Positions 14,811 through 21,565 of a stretch of DNA of 25,907 nucleotides are shown in pieces. Within the stretch, counting starts at the first letter, position 1. Every line of letters starts with the position of its first letter. The position numbers and the translations under genes are program-made. This DNA is from a virus, in the IMG/VR virus record IMGVR_UViG_3300020394_000231, positions 1 to 25,907 of that record; one strand, written 5' to 3'. The notes below the pieces were generated by a model. That model was not told the DNA's origin. It did no database searches and saw only the letters and a list, made by a program, of their open reading frames with translations.

Positions 14811-15274
14811 TGGGACTCGATATGTATTTGCGTGGTGACAAGTTTAAGCACACCGAATATAAGCGCTTGCCTGATGGCGAGTTGGAGCGCACTGAAGATG
14901 GGGGGATCATCCCCATCAATGTGCGGATGATTGATGGCTTTGAGTGTGAGGCCGAAAGGCTGAAGCTGGGTTATTGGCGAAAGCATGCGCCGTTGCACAA
15001 GCTGATTGTCGATACGTTTGCGGACGGTGTTGATGAGTGTCAGGTCATTCACTTGAGTTCCGAAGACTGTCGTCTGATTGCACACAAGCTACGGCACAAG
15101 GACTTTCCTAAAGATGTGGGCGGGTTCTTTTTTGGCGATGAAGATTGGTGGCAAGAGTGTTGCGATGCCGCCAATGAAGATGCTGATTTGTTTGAACGTG
15201 TGGCAGATTGGAATGACTTGGATAGTCAGATCGATGGATACTGGCATTCGGTTGAATATCAGGCGAGTTGGTGA
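14810..15274 (+). CDS. Conserved phage protein of the MGLDMYL type (154 aa)
   Basis: It begins MGLDMYLRGDKF and contains LKLGYWRKHAPLHKLIVDTF, DGVDECQVIHLSSEDCRLIA and a C-terminal Trp-rich part (DEDWWQECC). These blocks (GLDMYL, GYWRK-x-x-x-x-H, the cysteine before the conserved hydrophobic strand) recur in small phage and prophage proteins of unknown function. The ATG overlaps the preceding stop by one base. Not linked to any enzyme family I can name. Confidence 0.72.
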   Translation: MGLDMYLRGDKFKHTEYKRLPDGELERTEDGGIIPINVRMIDGFECEAERLKLGYWRKHAPLHKLIVDTFADGVDECQVIHLSSEDCRLIAHKLRHKDFPKDVGGFFFGDEDWWQECCDAANEDADLFERVADWNDLDSQIDGYWHSVEYQASW

Positions 15275-15305
15275 GGTGCGTGATGATTACGAAAGGAAAT
15301 AGAGC

Positions 15306-15566
15306 ATGATAACACTTGAACTTACAGAAGTTTATCACTTGTCTGGAGAGGATCTGGATAAAATATTTTTGGTTGGTGACAGGTTCACTGTCACCACCCG
15401 CAATATGAAGTGGGGCGGGACAGAGCGCGAGGTTACAGTAATTAATGATGGTCTGTGCCGCCATGACGGTTATTTTGTTGCGGAAAGCTACGCACATGTG
15501 AGGGACATGATCCAGAACAAGTTGATTGCACGGGATGCATATGTAGCGAGGTCAAAGGTGCGATGA
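15306..15566 (+). CDS. Hypothetical 86-aa protein
   Basis: An AAAGGAAA site precedes the ATG by 7 nt, after a short 31-nt gap. The protein has a beta-strand-rich N-terminal half (MITLELTEVYHLSG, IFLVGDRFTVTTRN) resembling a small barrel and a helical C-terminus (VRDMIQNKLIARDAYVARSK). The pattern of a conserved Asp-Lys-Ile-x-L-V-G turn suggests an OB- or SH3-like fold, but no family is recognised. Its stop overlaps the next start (ATGA). Confidence 0.65.
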   Translation: MITLELTEVYHLSGEDLDKIFLVGDRFTVTTRNMKWGGTEREVTVINDGLCRHDGYFVAESYAHVRDMIQNKLIARDAYVARSKVR

Positions 15567-15787
15567 GGAAGGTCGAAAGGAACGGGCTTGATAGGAAGCT
15601 GAACGACAGGTCTGAGTTGAGCATCAACCGTCACGCTGATGATGAGCGCAAGCAAAACAGACTCGCATGCATAAAGAATAGCGAGATGTTTGCTGATGAT
15701 TCTTTTGCCGATGACGTGCAGGACGATGACAACAAGGTGTATTATTCAAGAAGTGTTTATGAAGGAAGGAGAAATGGTAATGACTGA
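15563..15787 (+). CDS. Hypothetical charged 74-aa protein
   Basis: An ATGA overlap with the previous gene. The product is highly charged and polar: a basic first half (MRKVERNGLDRKLNDRSELS) and an acidic Asp-rich second half (MFADDSFADDVQDDDNKVYY). It is probably largely disordered. The bipolar charge is notable but no function can be assigned. Confidence 0.55.
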   Translation: MRKVERNGLDRKLNDRSELSINRHADDERKQNRLACIKNSEMFADDSFADDVQDDDNKVYYSRSVYEGRRNGND

Positions 15788-16055
15788 TGAAAAGACAATT
15801 GAAGAGCGTCAAGAATATTGGCGCAAGCAAAGGGAGCAGGAAGCCGCCGTGCGCGAGGCTTTGCTTCATCAGTTGCATGACAAGTATCCATCGATGCTGG
15901 AAGCCGTGGATGAACTGTCGAAGGTCGCAAGCAGTATTGGAGATGATCTTCAGTGGCATGGCCCAGAGGGTGTGACCGTTACCGACATGCACAAACTGAT
16001 TGACGGTGCCCATACTGTTCGTAGACTCTATCATTTGGATGTATCCGATGAGTAA
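15780..16055 (+). CDS. Hypothetical helical 91-aa protein
   Basis: I start it at MTDEKTIEERQEYWRKQREQ (ATG 15780), 8 nt inside the previous gene, because GGAAGGAG sits 9 nt upstream; a Met two codons earlier is also close. It is a charged coiled-coil-like helix (residues 5-30), then a helical part (DELSKVASSIGDDLQW) and a C-terminal helix (MHKLIDGAHTVRRLYHL). The longer upstream reading frame lies inside the preceding gene and is ignored. Function unknown. Confidence 0.6.
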   Translation: MTDEKTIEERQEYWRKQREQEAAVREALLHQLHDKYPSMLEAVDELSKVASSIGDDLQWHGPEGVTVTDMHKLIDGAHTVRRLYHLDVSDE

Positions 16056-16239
16056 GTATCTTTTGATTATGGTCACGATGACCCACTTCAACGGTGGCAC
16101 GGTCAATGTGATCAGTACCCATGACACAATCAGTGAATGCTATGTGGCACTTACTCAACACGGGTTCAAGTCTGAACAACCAATGCACAGCACCTTCTGC
16201 CTGACTACCGAAGAGGGCGTGGACTGGAGATTAGAATGA
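16048..16239 (+). CDS. Hypothetical 63-aa beta-rich protein
   Basis: I start it at MSKYLLIMVTMTHFNGGTVN (ATG 16048), overlapping the previous gene by 8 nt. The alternation of hydrophobic residues in the first 30 positions suggests a two-stranded beta-hairpin, followed by a helix and the tail FCLTTEEGVDWRLE. No family recognised. Its stop overlaps the next ATG (ATGA). Confidence 0.55.
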   Translation: MSKYLLIMVTMTHFNGGTVNVISTHDTISECYVALTQHGFKSEQPMHSTFCLTTEEGVDWRLE

Positions 16240-16418
16240 CAGATCGTGGAACATATCGGGTCAAGGTTCAGGTGTTAGTGGATCGTGAGGTATACGTCCA
16301 TGCATCTGACCTTGAAGATGCAGAAGAAAAGGCTATGCGTGAGGCCGTAAACCTGACAGGCGGCAGGGAACCAGAAGTGATATGGTTGCATCAGGAGACC
16401 TCAGATGGGTGTGCCTAG
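16236..16418 (+). CDS. Hypothetical 60-aa protein
   Basis: An ATGA overlap with the previous gene. The sequence TYRVKVQVLVDREVYVHASD followed by LEDAEEKAMREAVNL is a beta-beta-alpha arrangement common in small phage proteins with an added helix (A-S-D-x-E-D-A-E-x-x-A). No function known. The C-terminus (HQETSDGCA) overlaps the next gene by 14 nt. Confidence 0.6.
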   Translation: MTDRGTYRVKVQVLVDREVYVHASDLEDAEEKAMREAVNLTGGREPEVIWLHQETSDGCA

Positions 16419-16602
16419 CTGGTCGCGGTTGATCGCAGATCTGCGTATACTGGAAGTGCGAAGGGAATATGATACGCTGGGACGTATTAAGACCAAGAAG
16501 CGTTTGCGTAGCGATGTTAATTTTAGGAAGGAGTTAGGATATGGGCAGAGTGAAAGCCATGATGATGGAACAGGAGGAAAAGTTCCAAGACGAGGCGGCT
16601 AA
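16405..16602 (+). CDS. Hypothetical basic 65-aa protein
   Basis: AGGAG is 8 nt upstream of the ATG. The first 40 residues (PSWSRLIADLRILEVRREYD, then a Lys/Arg-rich run) form a basic helix. The last 20 residues overlap the next gene in another frame and look unstructured (GTGGKVPRRGG), so the functional part is probably the N-terminal two thirds. Weaker than its neighbours, but the ribosome site and coding style support it. Confidence 0.45.
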   Translation: MGVPSWSRLIADLRILEVRREYDTLGRIKTKKRLRSDVNFRKELGYGQSESHDDGTGGKVPRRGG

Positions 16603-16753
16603 TATTATAGGTGAGTGCGAGACGTGGCATGAGTTCACGACTCGTATGGAGAGTCACATGCATTTGGTTGAGTTGCATTCGTTGAGCGAGACCATGGATC
16701 TTATGTCTGAGATGTGGGCTGAATATTGGAGTGAGTATAAAGATGCTAATTAA
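16541..16753 (+). CDS. Hypothetical 70-aa helical protein
   Basis: A strong ribosome site (AAGGAGTTAGGAT-ATG). The protein is acidic and helical, with a Met/Trp-rich centre (ETWHEFTTRMESHMHLVELH) and end (MSEMWAEYWSEYKDAN). It overlaps the preceding gene by 62 nt and the next by 11 nt. No family recognised. Confidence 0.6.
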   Translation: MGRVKAMMMEQEEKFQDEAANIIGECETWHEFTTRMESHMHLVELHSLSETMDLMSEMWAEYWSEYKDAN

Positions 16754-16973
16754 AGTTGGTGACACGGTTGATACGGCGCATGGCGTTGCAAAAATTAAAT
16801 GCATCGATGAGGTGCGTCATGGCGATAAATATGGACACGAATGTTTGGAAGCTAACATTGGTGATGTAGATAGTGACCGTAGGTTTAGGTATGTAATTGA
16901 TCTGGACAATGGTCACTGGTGTCGAGGCACACAGATTAAATGTCTTGTGCATAGAGATGGTTTTTTAAGATGA
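16743..16973 (+). CDS. Hypothetical 76-aa beta-rich protein
   Basis: I start it at MLIKVGDTVDTAHGVAKIKC (ATG 16743). The GDTV-x-T-x-x-G-x-A-K-I opening resembles the KOW/SH3-like beta-barrel turn (G-D-x-V ... G-x-x-G-x-V) seen in small phage proteins. The rest (RRFRYVIDLDNGHWCRGTQI) continues the beta pattern. It overlaps both neighbours (11 nt and ATGA). A nucleic-acid-binding barrel is a guess. Confidence 0.55.
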   Translation: MLIKVGDTVDTAHGVAKIKCIDEVRHGDKYGHECLEANIGDVDSDRRFRYVIDLDNGHWCRGTQIKCLVHRDGFLR

Positions 16974-17206
16974 AGAAGAAAACAAACACTGAAAAAGCTG
17001 CAATCATAATCAACGATGCGATGGAAGCTTTTGCAGAAAAGCGTCTGGATCCAGATATGATTTCGTTTTTGCTGATGTGTACGGCGTTATCGATGGCGTT
17101 GCGGAATAATCCGCATTCGCCTTGTGCAGTGACCCAGATGGTGGCATCCGCGATGGAAGCGGCTGTAACATCTGTAATGGATGATGAAAAGGAAACCAAA
17201 CATTGA
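16970..17206 (+). CDS. Hypothetical 78-aa helical protein
   Basis: An ATGA overlap with the previous stop. The product starts MKKKTNTEKAAIIINDAMEA and is predicted all-helical, with a conserved-looking hydrophobic centre (MISFLLMCTALSMAL) that is too broken by polar residues to be a clear membrane segment. No family recognised. Confidence 0.55.
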   Translation: MKKKTNTEKAAIIINDAMEAFAEKRLDPDMISFLLMCTALSMALRNNPHSPCAVTQMVASAMEAAVTSVMDDEKETKH

Positions 17207-17583
17207 TTATACAAGGCGATGGAAGTTGGGGAAAGCTCATGGACTACGGCAGATGTCCAAGGTGCGAGGGCGCAATAAATCAGATCGCAAAACCACATGC
17301 GAAGCGCGAGTGCCATTCATGTGGACTGACGATAATTGACAACAGCGCACGATCCTATAAAATAAAGGATAATAAACCAAAACAGGAGTCTGATATGCAT
17401 GAGACCAGACTGAAAGCAGATGAAAAGCAAATAGCGCAAGACGCGAAGGCTTTGATGCCTTGGCCTGACGCTGTTTCGGTGATCGAAAACGTCATAAACG
17501 AGTACCTGTATGATCCAGAACCAGTACATCACACACATGAATCAGAGGTGTTAGAGGCATGGAACAGGATATTGCGGGGCTAG
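17203..17583 (+). CDS. Hypothetical zinc-ribbon protein (126 aa)
   Basis: The N-terminal part carries CPRC and, 15 residues later, CHSC, a Cys4 zinc-ribbon with the GL-x-I end typical of phage zinc ribbons. The C-terminal half is helical (PWPDAVSVIENVINEYLYDP). The frame begins at a TTG that overlaps the previous stop (TTGA); ATG at 17239 (MDYGRCPRCE) is a good alternative. A third possible start, ATG 17395 with AGGAG 7 nt upstream, would give only the helical half, so two products from one frame are possible. Confidence 0.6.
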   Translation: MIIQGDGSWGKLMDYGRCPRCEGAINQIAKPHAKRECHSCGLTIIDNSARSYKIKDNKPKQESDMHETRLKADEKQIAQDAKALMPWPDAVSVIENVINEYLYDPEPVHHTHESEVLEAWNRILRG

Positions 17584-17759
17584 GTCGTATCATTCGGATA
17601 CTTGACGAAGAGTACACAGAGTTGCAATCTGCTGGTCTGTACCGCGAAGCTGAGAAGGTTCACAAGCGGAAGCAGGTTTACGTTGACATGAGAAATCAAG
17701 GAACGACAGATGAGCGACAACGACAACATAATCTATCTGAAACAGCCGCAGAAAATTGA
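17559..17759 (+). CDS. Hypothetical 66-aa helical protein
   Basis: The ATG at 17559 lies 25 nt inside the previous gene with GAGG upstream. Residues 8-46 form a charged helical hairpin (LGRIIRILDEEYTELQSAGL, YREAEKVHKRKQVYVD). The last 17 residues overlap the next gene in another frame. No family recognised. Confidence 0.5.
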   Translation: MEQDIAGLGRIIRILDEEYTELQSAGLYREAEKVHKRKQVYVDMRNQGTTDERQRQHNLSETAAEN

Positions 17760-17973
17760 AGTCGTACTGGATCCGGTGCCAATTGTGTGTGAGTACGCAT
17801 CGAAGATATACAAAGATGTGGTCATCTTGGGTGAGGCAGAGGACGGATCAATCAAGATGATGACAACGCAAGAAGATGTTGCCGACATATTATTTTATTT
17901 AGAGTCCGCAAAATTTTCCCTACTTGGTAGTGGAGTAGAGGAACAAAAGGATCCGCCCGAAGAGGGGGCGTAA
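17710..17973 (+). CDS. Hypothetical 87-aa acidic protein
   Basis: An AAGGAACG site lies about 5 nt upstream of the ATG. The protein has DVVILGEAEDGSIKMMTTQE then DVADILFYLESAKFSLL, a beta-alpha pattern seen in small phage proteins near replication genes. It may sense or bind a partner through this alpha/beta unit; no function known. It is the last of the small-gene run before the helicase. Confidence 0.6.
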   Translation: MSDNDNIIYLKQPQKIEVVLDPVPIVCEYASKIYKDVVILGEAEDGSIKMMTTQEDVADILFYLESAKFSLLGSGVEEQKDPPEEGA

Positions 17974-17993
17974 CACACTACGAAGGGGCGCAG

Positions 17994-19451
17994 ATGAAAT
18001 TTAATTATAAAACAAAACCGTATGAGCACCAGCACGAAGCTCTATTAAGAAGCCACGACAAGGTAAATTACGGCTACTTTATGGAGATGGGTTGTGGCAA
18101 ATCGAAAGTTCTTATCGACAACATTGTCTGGCTATACGAGCAAGGTAAAATCGATACCGCCGTTATTGTCGCGCCCAAGGGTGTGTATAGAAACTGGGAG
18201 ATATCAGAAATACCGACTCATATGCCAGAGGACGTTGAACACGAGGTTTATGTTTGGACACCGTCTCCGAATAAAACCCAAGCTGAACGCCTCAAAGTTG
18301 GCGTTGAAGAGCGTGATAAGCTCCGCATCCTGCTGGTTAATGTTGAAGGATTTGCAACGGCGAAGGTCGCAAAATTTGTGGATCTCTTCACTCGCCAAGC
18401 GTCGTTCTTACTTGCGGTCGATGAGTCAACAACTATTAAAAACCCCAAAGCCAAGCGGACTAAGGCTCTGGTTAAGTTTGGTGAAGGAGCATCGTATAGG
18501 CGTATACTTACCGGGTCGCCCGTTACTAAATCGCCGATGGATCTTTACTCGCAATGTGGATTCATGTCCAAAGCCCTGCTTGGATTCGACTCGTACTATG
18601 CCTTCCAAGGCAGATTTGCAATTACGAGAACTCAACGGATGGGCGGTCACAGTTTTCAGCAGATCGTGGGATACAGAAATCTGGATGAGCTTTCTGCCAA
18701 GCTGGAAAAGTTTTCGTTCAGAGTCACTAAGGAAGAGGCTCTAGACCTACCGGATAAAATATACACAACAAGGGAAGTAATGCTGTCCAAAGAACAGCAC
18801 GACTACTACATCAGCATGCGAAACGCGGCAGTTATACTGCTTGAGAACGGAGAATTAGTCAGTGCTCCTGCCGTAATGACACAGATGCTAAGACTACAGC
18901 AGGTGTTGTGTGGTCACATAATGACGGACGATGGTGAGATGATAGAATTTCCAACCAAACGTATTGATGCGCTGCTTGAAACAATCGAAGAGATGTCTGG
19001 TAAGGTGATTATCTGGTCGAGGTTCAGATACGATATTAAGAACATCGAAGCCAAGCTAGCCAAGGTCCACGGTGCAAGTTCCGTGGTCACATATTACGGC
19101 GATACCTCAGATGAAGACAGACAAACAGCAGTCCGCAGGTTCCAGTTTGAAGATGCAAGGTTCTTCGTCGCCAACCCGCAGACCGCAGGTTATGGCTTGA
19201 CGTTAACCGCAGCTACAAACGTGATTTACTACGCCAACGACTTCAACTTAGAAACAAGGGTGCAGTCAGAAGACAGAGCACATCGTATTGGTCAGGACAA
19301 CGCGGTGACATATGTGGATCTAGTCAGCAGAAGAACTATCGATGAATATATAGTCAAGTCTCTGCGGAAGAAGATTGACATATCGGCGAAGACTCTGGGG
19401 GAAGAAGCTCGGAAGTGGTTGGAGCTATCACCCCGCCGAAGTGGCGATTAG
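17994..19451 (+). CDS. SNF2/DEAD-type superfamily 2 helicase, 485 aa
   Basis: Motif I is EMGCGKSKVL (Walker A, residues 31-40), motif II AVDEST (141-146, a DEST variant of DExH), and motif III LTGSPV (172-177). The C-terminal lobe has IIWSRFRYDIKNIE, then NPQTAGYGLTLTAA (motif V) and QSEDRAHRIGQ (motif VI), the diagnostic end of SNF2-like helicases. A GAAGGGG site precedes the ATG. It would remodel DNA or displace proteins during replication or recombination. The last 98 nt are antisense to the nuclease gene on the minus strand. Confidence 0.92.
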   Translation: MKFNYKTKPYEHQHEALLRSHDKVNYGYFMEMGCGKSKVLIDNIVWLYEQGKIDTAVIVAPKGVYRNWEISEIPTHMPEDVEHEVYVWTPSPNKTQAERLKVGVEERDKLRILLVNVEGFATAKVAKFVDLFTRQASFLLAVDESTTIKNPKAKRTKALVKFGEGASYRRILTGSPVTKSPMDLYSQCGFMSKALLGFDSYYAFQGRFAITRTQRMGGHSFQQIVGYRNLDELSAKLEKFSFRVTKEEALDLPDKIYTTREVMLSKEQHDYYISMRNAAVILLENGELVSAPAVMTQMLRLQQVLCGHIMTDDGEMIEFPTKRIDALLETIEEMSGKVIIWSRFRYDIKNIEAKLAKVHGASSVVTYYGDTSDEDRQTAVRRFQFEDARFFVANPQTAGYGLTLTAATNVIYYANDFNLETRVQSEDRAHRIGQDNAVTYVDLVSRRTIDEYIVKSLRKKIDISAKTLGEEARKWLELSPRRSGD

Positions 19452-19776
19452 CGGCACGTTGAGGTGCGTCAGGATGTTTGGAAAATTGATGAGGGTAAAG
19501 GTGACATTCAAGAGTTTCCCGATCAACATACAAAAGCTTGACTCCAAGTTTGCGTTGACGCTGAGTCAGCATGCGGCTGATTACGCTTCCGTCTTTCCGC
19601 CGACTTGCGGTCTTGACATCAAATTTCAGGACTTCGCCTTCCGGCGTGAGGGCTATAAGATCAATCGGACCCTGTTCAATAAAAGGAGCGTACACATAAC
19701 AGCCACGCCCGATTAACCAAGCGGCGGCGATGAGTTCGGATTGCTTACCATATGCGATTCTGTGATCTGGTCTCAT
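19354..19776 (-). CDS. PD-(D/E)XK endonuclease (PF11645-like), 140 aa, antisense to helicase end
   Basis: Residues GKQSELIAAAWLIGRGCYVY with Glu14, the segment PFIEQGPIDLIAL with Asp39, and LKFDVKTAS with Asp53-Lys55 give a full E ... D ... D-x-K active site like the PDDEXK_5 family, which includes homing nucleases of group I introns. The only minus-strand gene in the replication module, it overlaps the helicase 3' end by 98 nt tail to tail. The last 40 residues (HPDAPQRAANRHFGG to the end, Ser/Pro-rich) lie over that overlap and may be a by-product of extension. A free-standing homing-type or resolvase-type role are both possible. Confidence 0.8.
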   Translation of the reverse strand: MRPDHRIAYGKQSELIAAAWLIGRGCYVYAPFIEQGPIDLIALTPEGEVLKFDVKTASRRKDGSVISRMLTQRQRKLGVKLLYVDRETLECHLYPHQFSKHPDAPQRAANRHFGGVIAPTTSELLPPESSPICQSSSAET

Positions 19777-19783
19777 TTTTTAC

Positions 19784-19811
19784 TTGACGATCCTTTTTGT
19801 TATCAGATAAA
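19784..19811 (+). promoter_or_regulatory. Putative promoter of the RHH gene
   Basis: TTGACG (19784-19789), a 16-nt spacer and GATAAA (19806-19811). CAGATAAA occurs at 19804-19811 and 19822-19829 (18 bp apart), with CAGATAAG at 19854-19861. The direct repeats around the -10 and the start could be operators for the RHH protein. Confidence 0.45.
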
Positions 19812-19846
19812 GTTACGCTAACAGATAAAAATTCAGGAGACAATAG

Positions 19847-19999
19847 GTGGATACAGATAAGTGGAAATCAGTTGCGGTTTCAATCGACATCTACAAAATG
19901 CTGAAAGCAATGGCAGAGAAGAGCGACAGAAGTGTAAGCAAACAAGTCGCACACATTGTCAAGAAAGAATATCAAGCAGGCAATAAATTATCCGCTTGA
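19847..19999 (+). CDS. Ribbon-helix-helix (Arc/CopG-like) protein, 50 aa
   Basis: The GTG start has CAGGAG 8 nt upstream. The protein has the RHH layout: a short strand (WKSVAVSID), helix one (IYKMLKAMAEKS), a turn (DRSV) and helix two (SKQVAHIVKKEYQ). Small RHH proteins dimerise and bind direct repeats in DNA, often their own promoter. Its promoter region is shared with the divergent nuclease and holds three CAGATAA repeats, so autoregulation or control of the nuclease is likely. Confidence 0.72.
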   Translation: MDTDKWKSVAVSIDIYKMLKAMAEKSDRSVSKQVAHIVKKEYQAGNKLSA

Positions 20000-20023
20000 C
20001 ACGGTGGTCACACTATATAGGAT
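19996..20023 (+). promoter_or_regulatory. Putative strong promoter of the replication genes
   Basis: A consensus TTGACA (19996-20001) overlaps the stop of the RHH gene, followed by a 16-nt spacer and TAGGAT (20018-20023). It leads to the gene at 20071 through a leader with GAAGGAGATG. The architecture matches the promoter at 13569-13596. Confidence 0.65.
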
Positions 20024-20070
20024 CACTACCCACAGCCGAAGGGCTTAAACTTTTACGAAGGAGATGAAAG

Positions 20071-20634
20071 ATGGCTGAATGGTTCCAGCTACTAGATGAG
20101 GCAGTCGAAGCCGACAAGTTCGACAACGTAGATACGAAAGGCGGTTCTCGTCTTTCAAGTCTTATTCGTGAGTCTATCAAGGCTGACGAAGACATTGCTG
20201 CCGCAGAGCAGTATCTAAAAGATCTCAAGTACAAAAAGCGTAAGATCAACGAGGAAGACATCCCTGCCCTGATGCAAGAGATGGGTGTGGATAGTCTTGA
20301 GGTTGATGGTAACAAGATAAAGCTCCGTCAGTTTGTACACGCCCGTATCACGGACGACAAACGCGATGAAGCCTACGCTTGGTTACGTTCTATTGGCGAA
20401 GGGGACATCATCAAGAATGATGTGACAGTGTCATTCAATACAGGACAGGACAATGTAGCAGGTTCAGTTGTAGAAGACTTGCGGACACAGGGTCTAGATC
20501 CAGTACAGAAGACTCACGTCCATCCACAGACGTTAAAGGCGTGGGTAAAGAACCGGATAGAGTCGGGACAGGATATCGACTTTGAAACATTCGGTGTGTT
20601 TGTAGGAACTGAAGCGAAGATAAGCAGGAGCTAG
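20071..20634 (+). CDS. Phage replication-module protein of unknown function (187 aa)
   Basis: The first gene of the replication block, with a strong GAAGGAGATG site. Residues 25-65 form a charged helix or coiled coil (RLSSLIRESIKADEDIAAAE), followed by a beta-containing part (VDSLEVDGNKIKLRQFVHAR) and a C-terminal helix/loop (PQTLKAWVKNRIESGQDIDF, TFGVFVG). The pattern recurs next to SSB-like genes in phages, so it may assist the SSB or recombination, but no activity is known. Confidence 0.75.
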   Translation: MAEWFQLLDEAVEADKFDNVDTKGGSRLSSLIRESIKADEDIAAAEQYLKDLKYKKRKINEEDIPALMQEMGVDSLEVDGNKIKLRQFVHARITDDKRDEAYAWLRSIGEGDIIKNDVTVSFNTGQDNVAGSVVEDLRTQGLDPVQKTHVHPQTLKAWVKNRIESGQDIDFETFGVFVGTEAKISRS

Positions 20635-20641
20635 GAAGAAG

Positions 20642-21442
20642 ATGCCTGATACAGCAGTAGTAGAAAAAAAGTCCACGGCAGTGGCAAATGTAATGGATGA
20701 CTTGTACGCGAGTGCAGGTGAAGGTCTTGAGAATGTAGGTGCAGAAGATATGCAGATCCCATTTCTGCGTATTCTGCAACCGTTGTCTCCGCAGTTGAAC
20801 AAGCAGGACTCTAAGTACATCAAAGGTGCTTCGGGTGGTGACTTGTTTAATACGGTGACGGGTCAGTTCTGGGACTCAGAAGAGGGGGTCAATGTGATCC
20901 CTTGCGCGTACCAGATGAAATATCTGGAGTTCCAGCTACGCGAAAATGGTGGTGGCTTCATGGGTGAGTTGGACCCGAATAGTCCTGATATCCGTAGCAC
21001 TGAGCGTAATGGTGCTAACGAGATGCTTCCGTCCGGTAATGAGCTTGTGCGGTCAGCGCAGTTCTTGGTGTTGGCTTTCGGTGATGACGGCATACCGCAG
21101 CAAATGATCTGTGATATGAAGAAGACCCAGATGAAGATTGCCAAGCAGTGGAATACCAGACGTGCTGGTATGAAGCTGGTGCACCCAGAAAAAGGTTTGT
21201 TTACGCCACCGATGTGGGCAACTGTCTGGAAGCTGACCTCTGTGCAGGAGAGCAACGACAAAGGTTCGTGGTTCAACTACCAAATAGCGCAGGGCGATGT
21301 GAAGGAAGTGTCTAGCGAGATCTTGGTGCAGGCTCGTGACTTGTATAACCAGTTTAAGAAGGGCGAGATTAAGACAGCCGCAGGCACGGCTGAAGAGATG
21401 AGTCAGTCCTCATCAGATGAAGGAGATGAAATACCGTTTTGA
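20642..21442 (+). CDS. Putative ssDNA-binding protein with SSB-like tip (266 aa)
   Basis: The C-terminus is Ser/Asp/Glu-rich and ends SSSDEGDEIPF, matching the acidic D-x-I-P-F tip by which bacterial SSBs recruit partners. The body has a long, Asn/Gly-containing beta-rich region (FLRILQPLSPQLNKQDSKYI, VNVIPCAYQMKYLEFQLREN, MKLVHPEKGLFTPPMWATVW) consistent with a phage SSB fold. It lies directly before the primase and is likely to coat single-stranded DNA at the fork. The OB-fold itself cannot be proven from sequence alone. Confidence 0.68.
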   Translation: MPDTAVVEKKSTAVANVMDDLYASAGEGLENVGAEDMQIPFLRILQPLSPQLNKQDSKYIKGASGGDLFNTVTGQFWDSEEGVNVIPCAYQMKYLEFQLRENGGGFMGELDPNSPDIRSTERNGANEMLPSGNELVRSAQFLVLAFGDDGIPQQMICDMKKTQMKIAKQWNTRRAGMKLVHPEKGLFTPPMWATVWKLTSVQESNDKGSWFNYQIAQGDVKEVSSEILVQARDLYNQFKKGEIKTAAGTAEEMSQSSSDEGDEIPF

Positions 21443-21444
21443 TC

Positions 21445-21541
21445 GCGGGTGGTTTGGGCGTAGCCGGGGGCTGCGTACAAGGTTGATTGGTCCCGCGACA
21501 GGTCGCACTCTGACCTGAGTTTGCTAATCAACCACCCCCGC
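21445..21541 (+). ncRNA. Structured 97-nt leader between SSB and primase genes
   Basis: An outer stem pairs GCGGGTGGTT (21445-21454) with AACCACCCCCGC (21530-21541, two bulged C). Inside are a hairpin CGTAGCC-GGG-GGCTGCG (21459-21475) and a second, CAGGTC / GACCTG (21499-21517). An alternative long stem GGTTGATT / AATCAACC (21481-21533) competes with the outer stem at 21530-21533. Two mutually exclusive folds upstream of the primase start look like a translational switch or an RNA processing site. No protein is encoded here. Confidence 0.45.
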
Positions 21542-21565
21542 TCTAAACCAACATGGGGCGATCCA

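Noticed and set aside
20863-21276. Minus-strand frame of 137 codons inside the SSB-like gene
   Set aside because: Shadow of a well-supported plus-strand gene with ribosome site and SSB-like end; no start signal.
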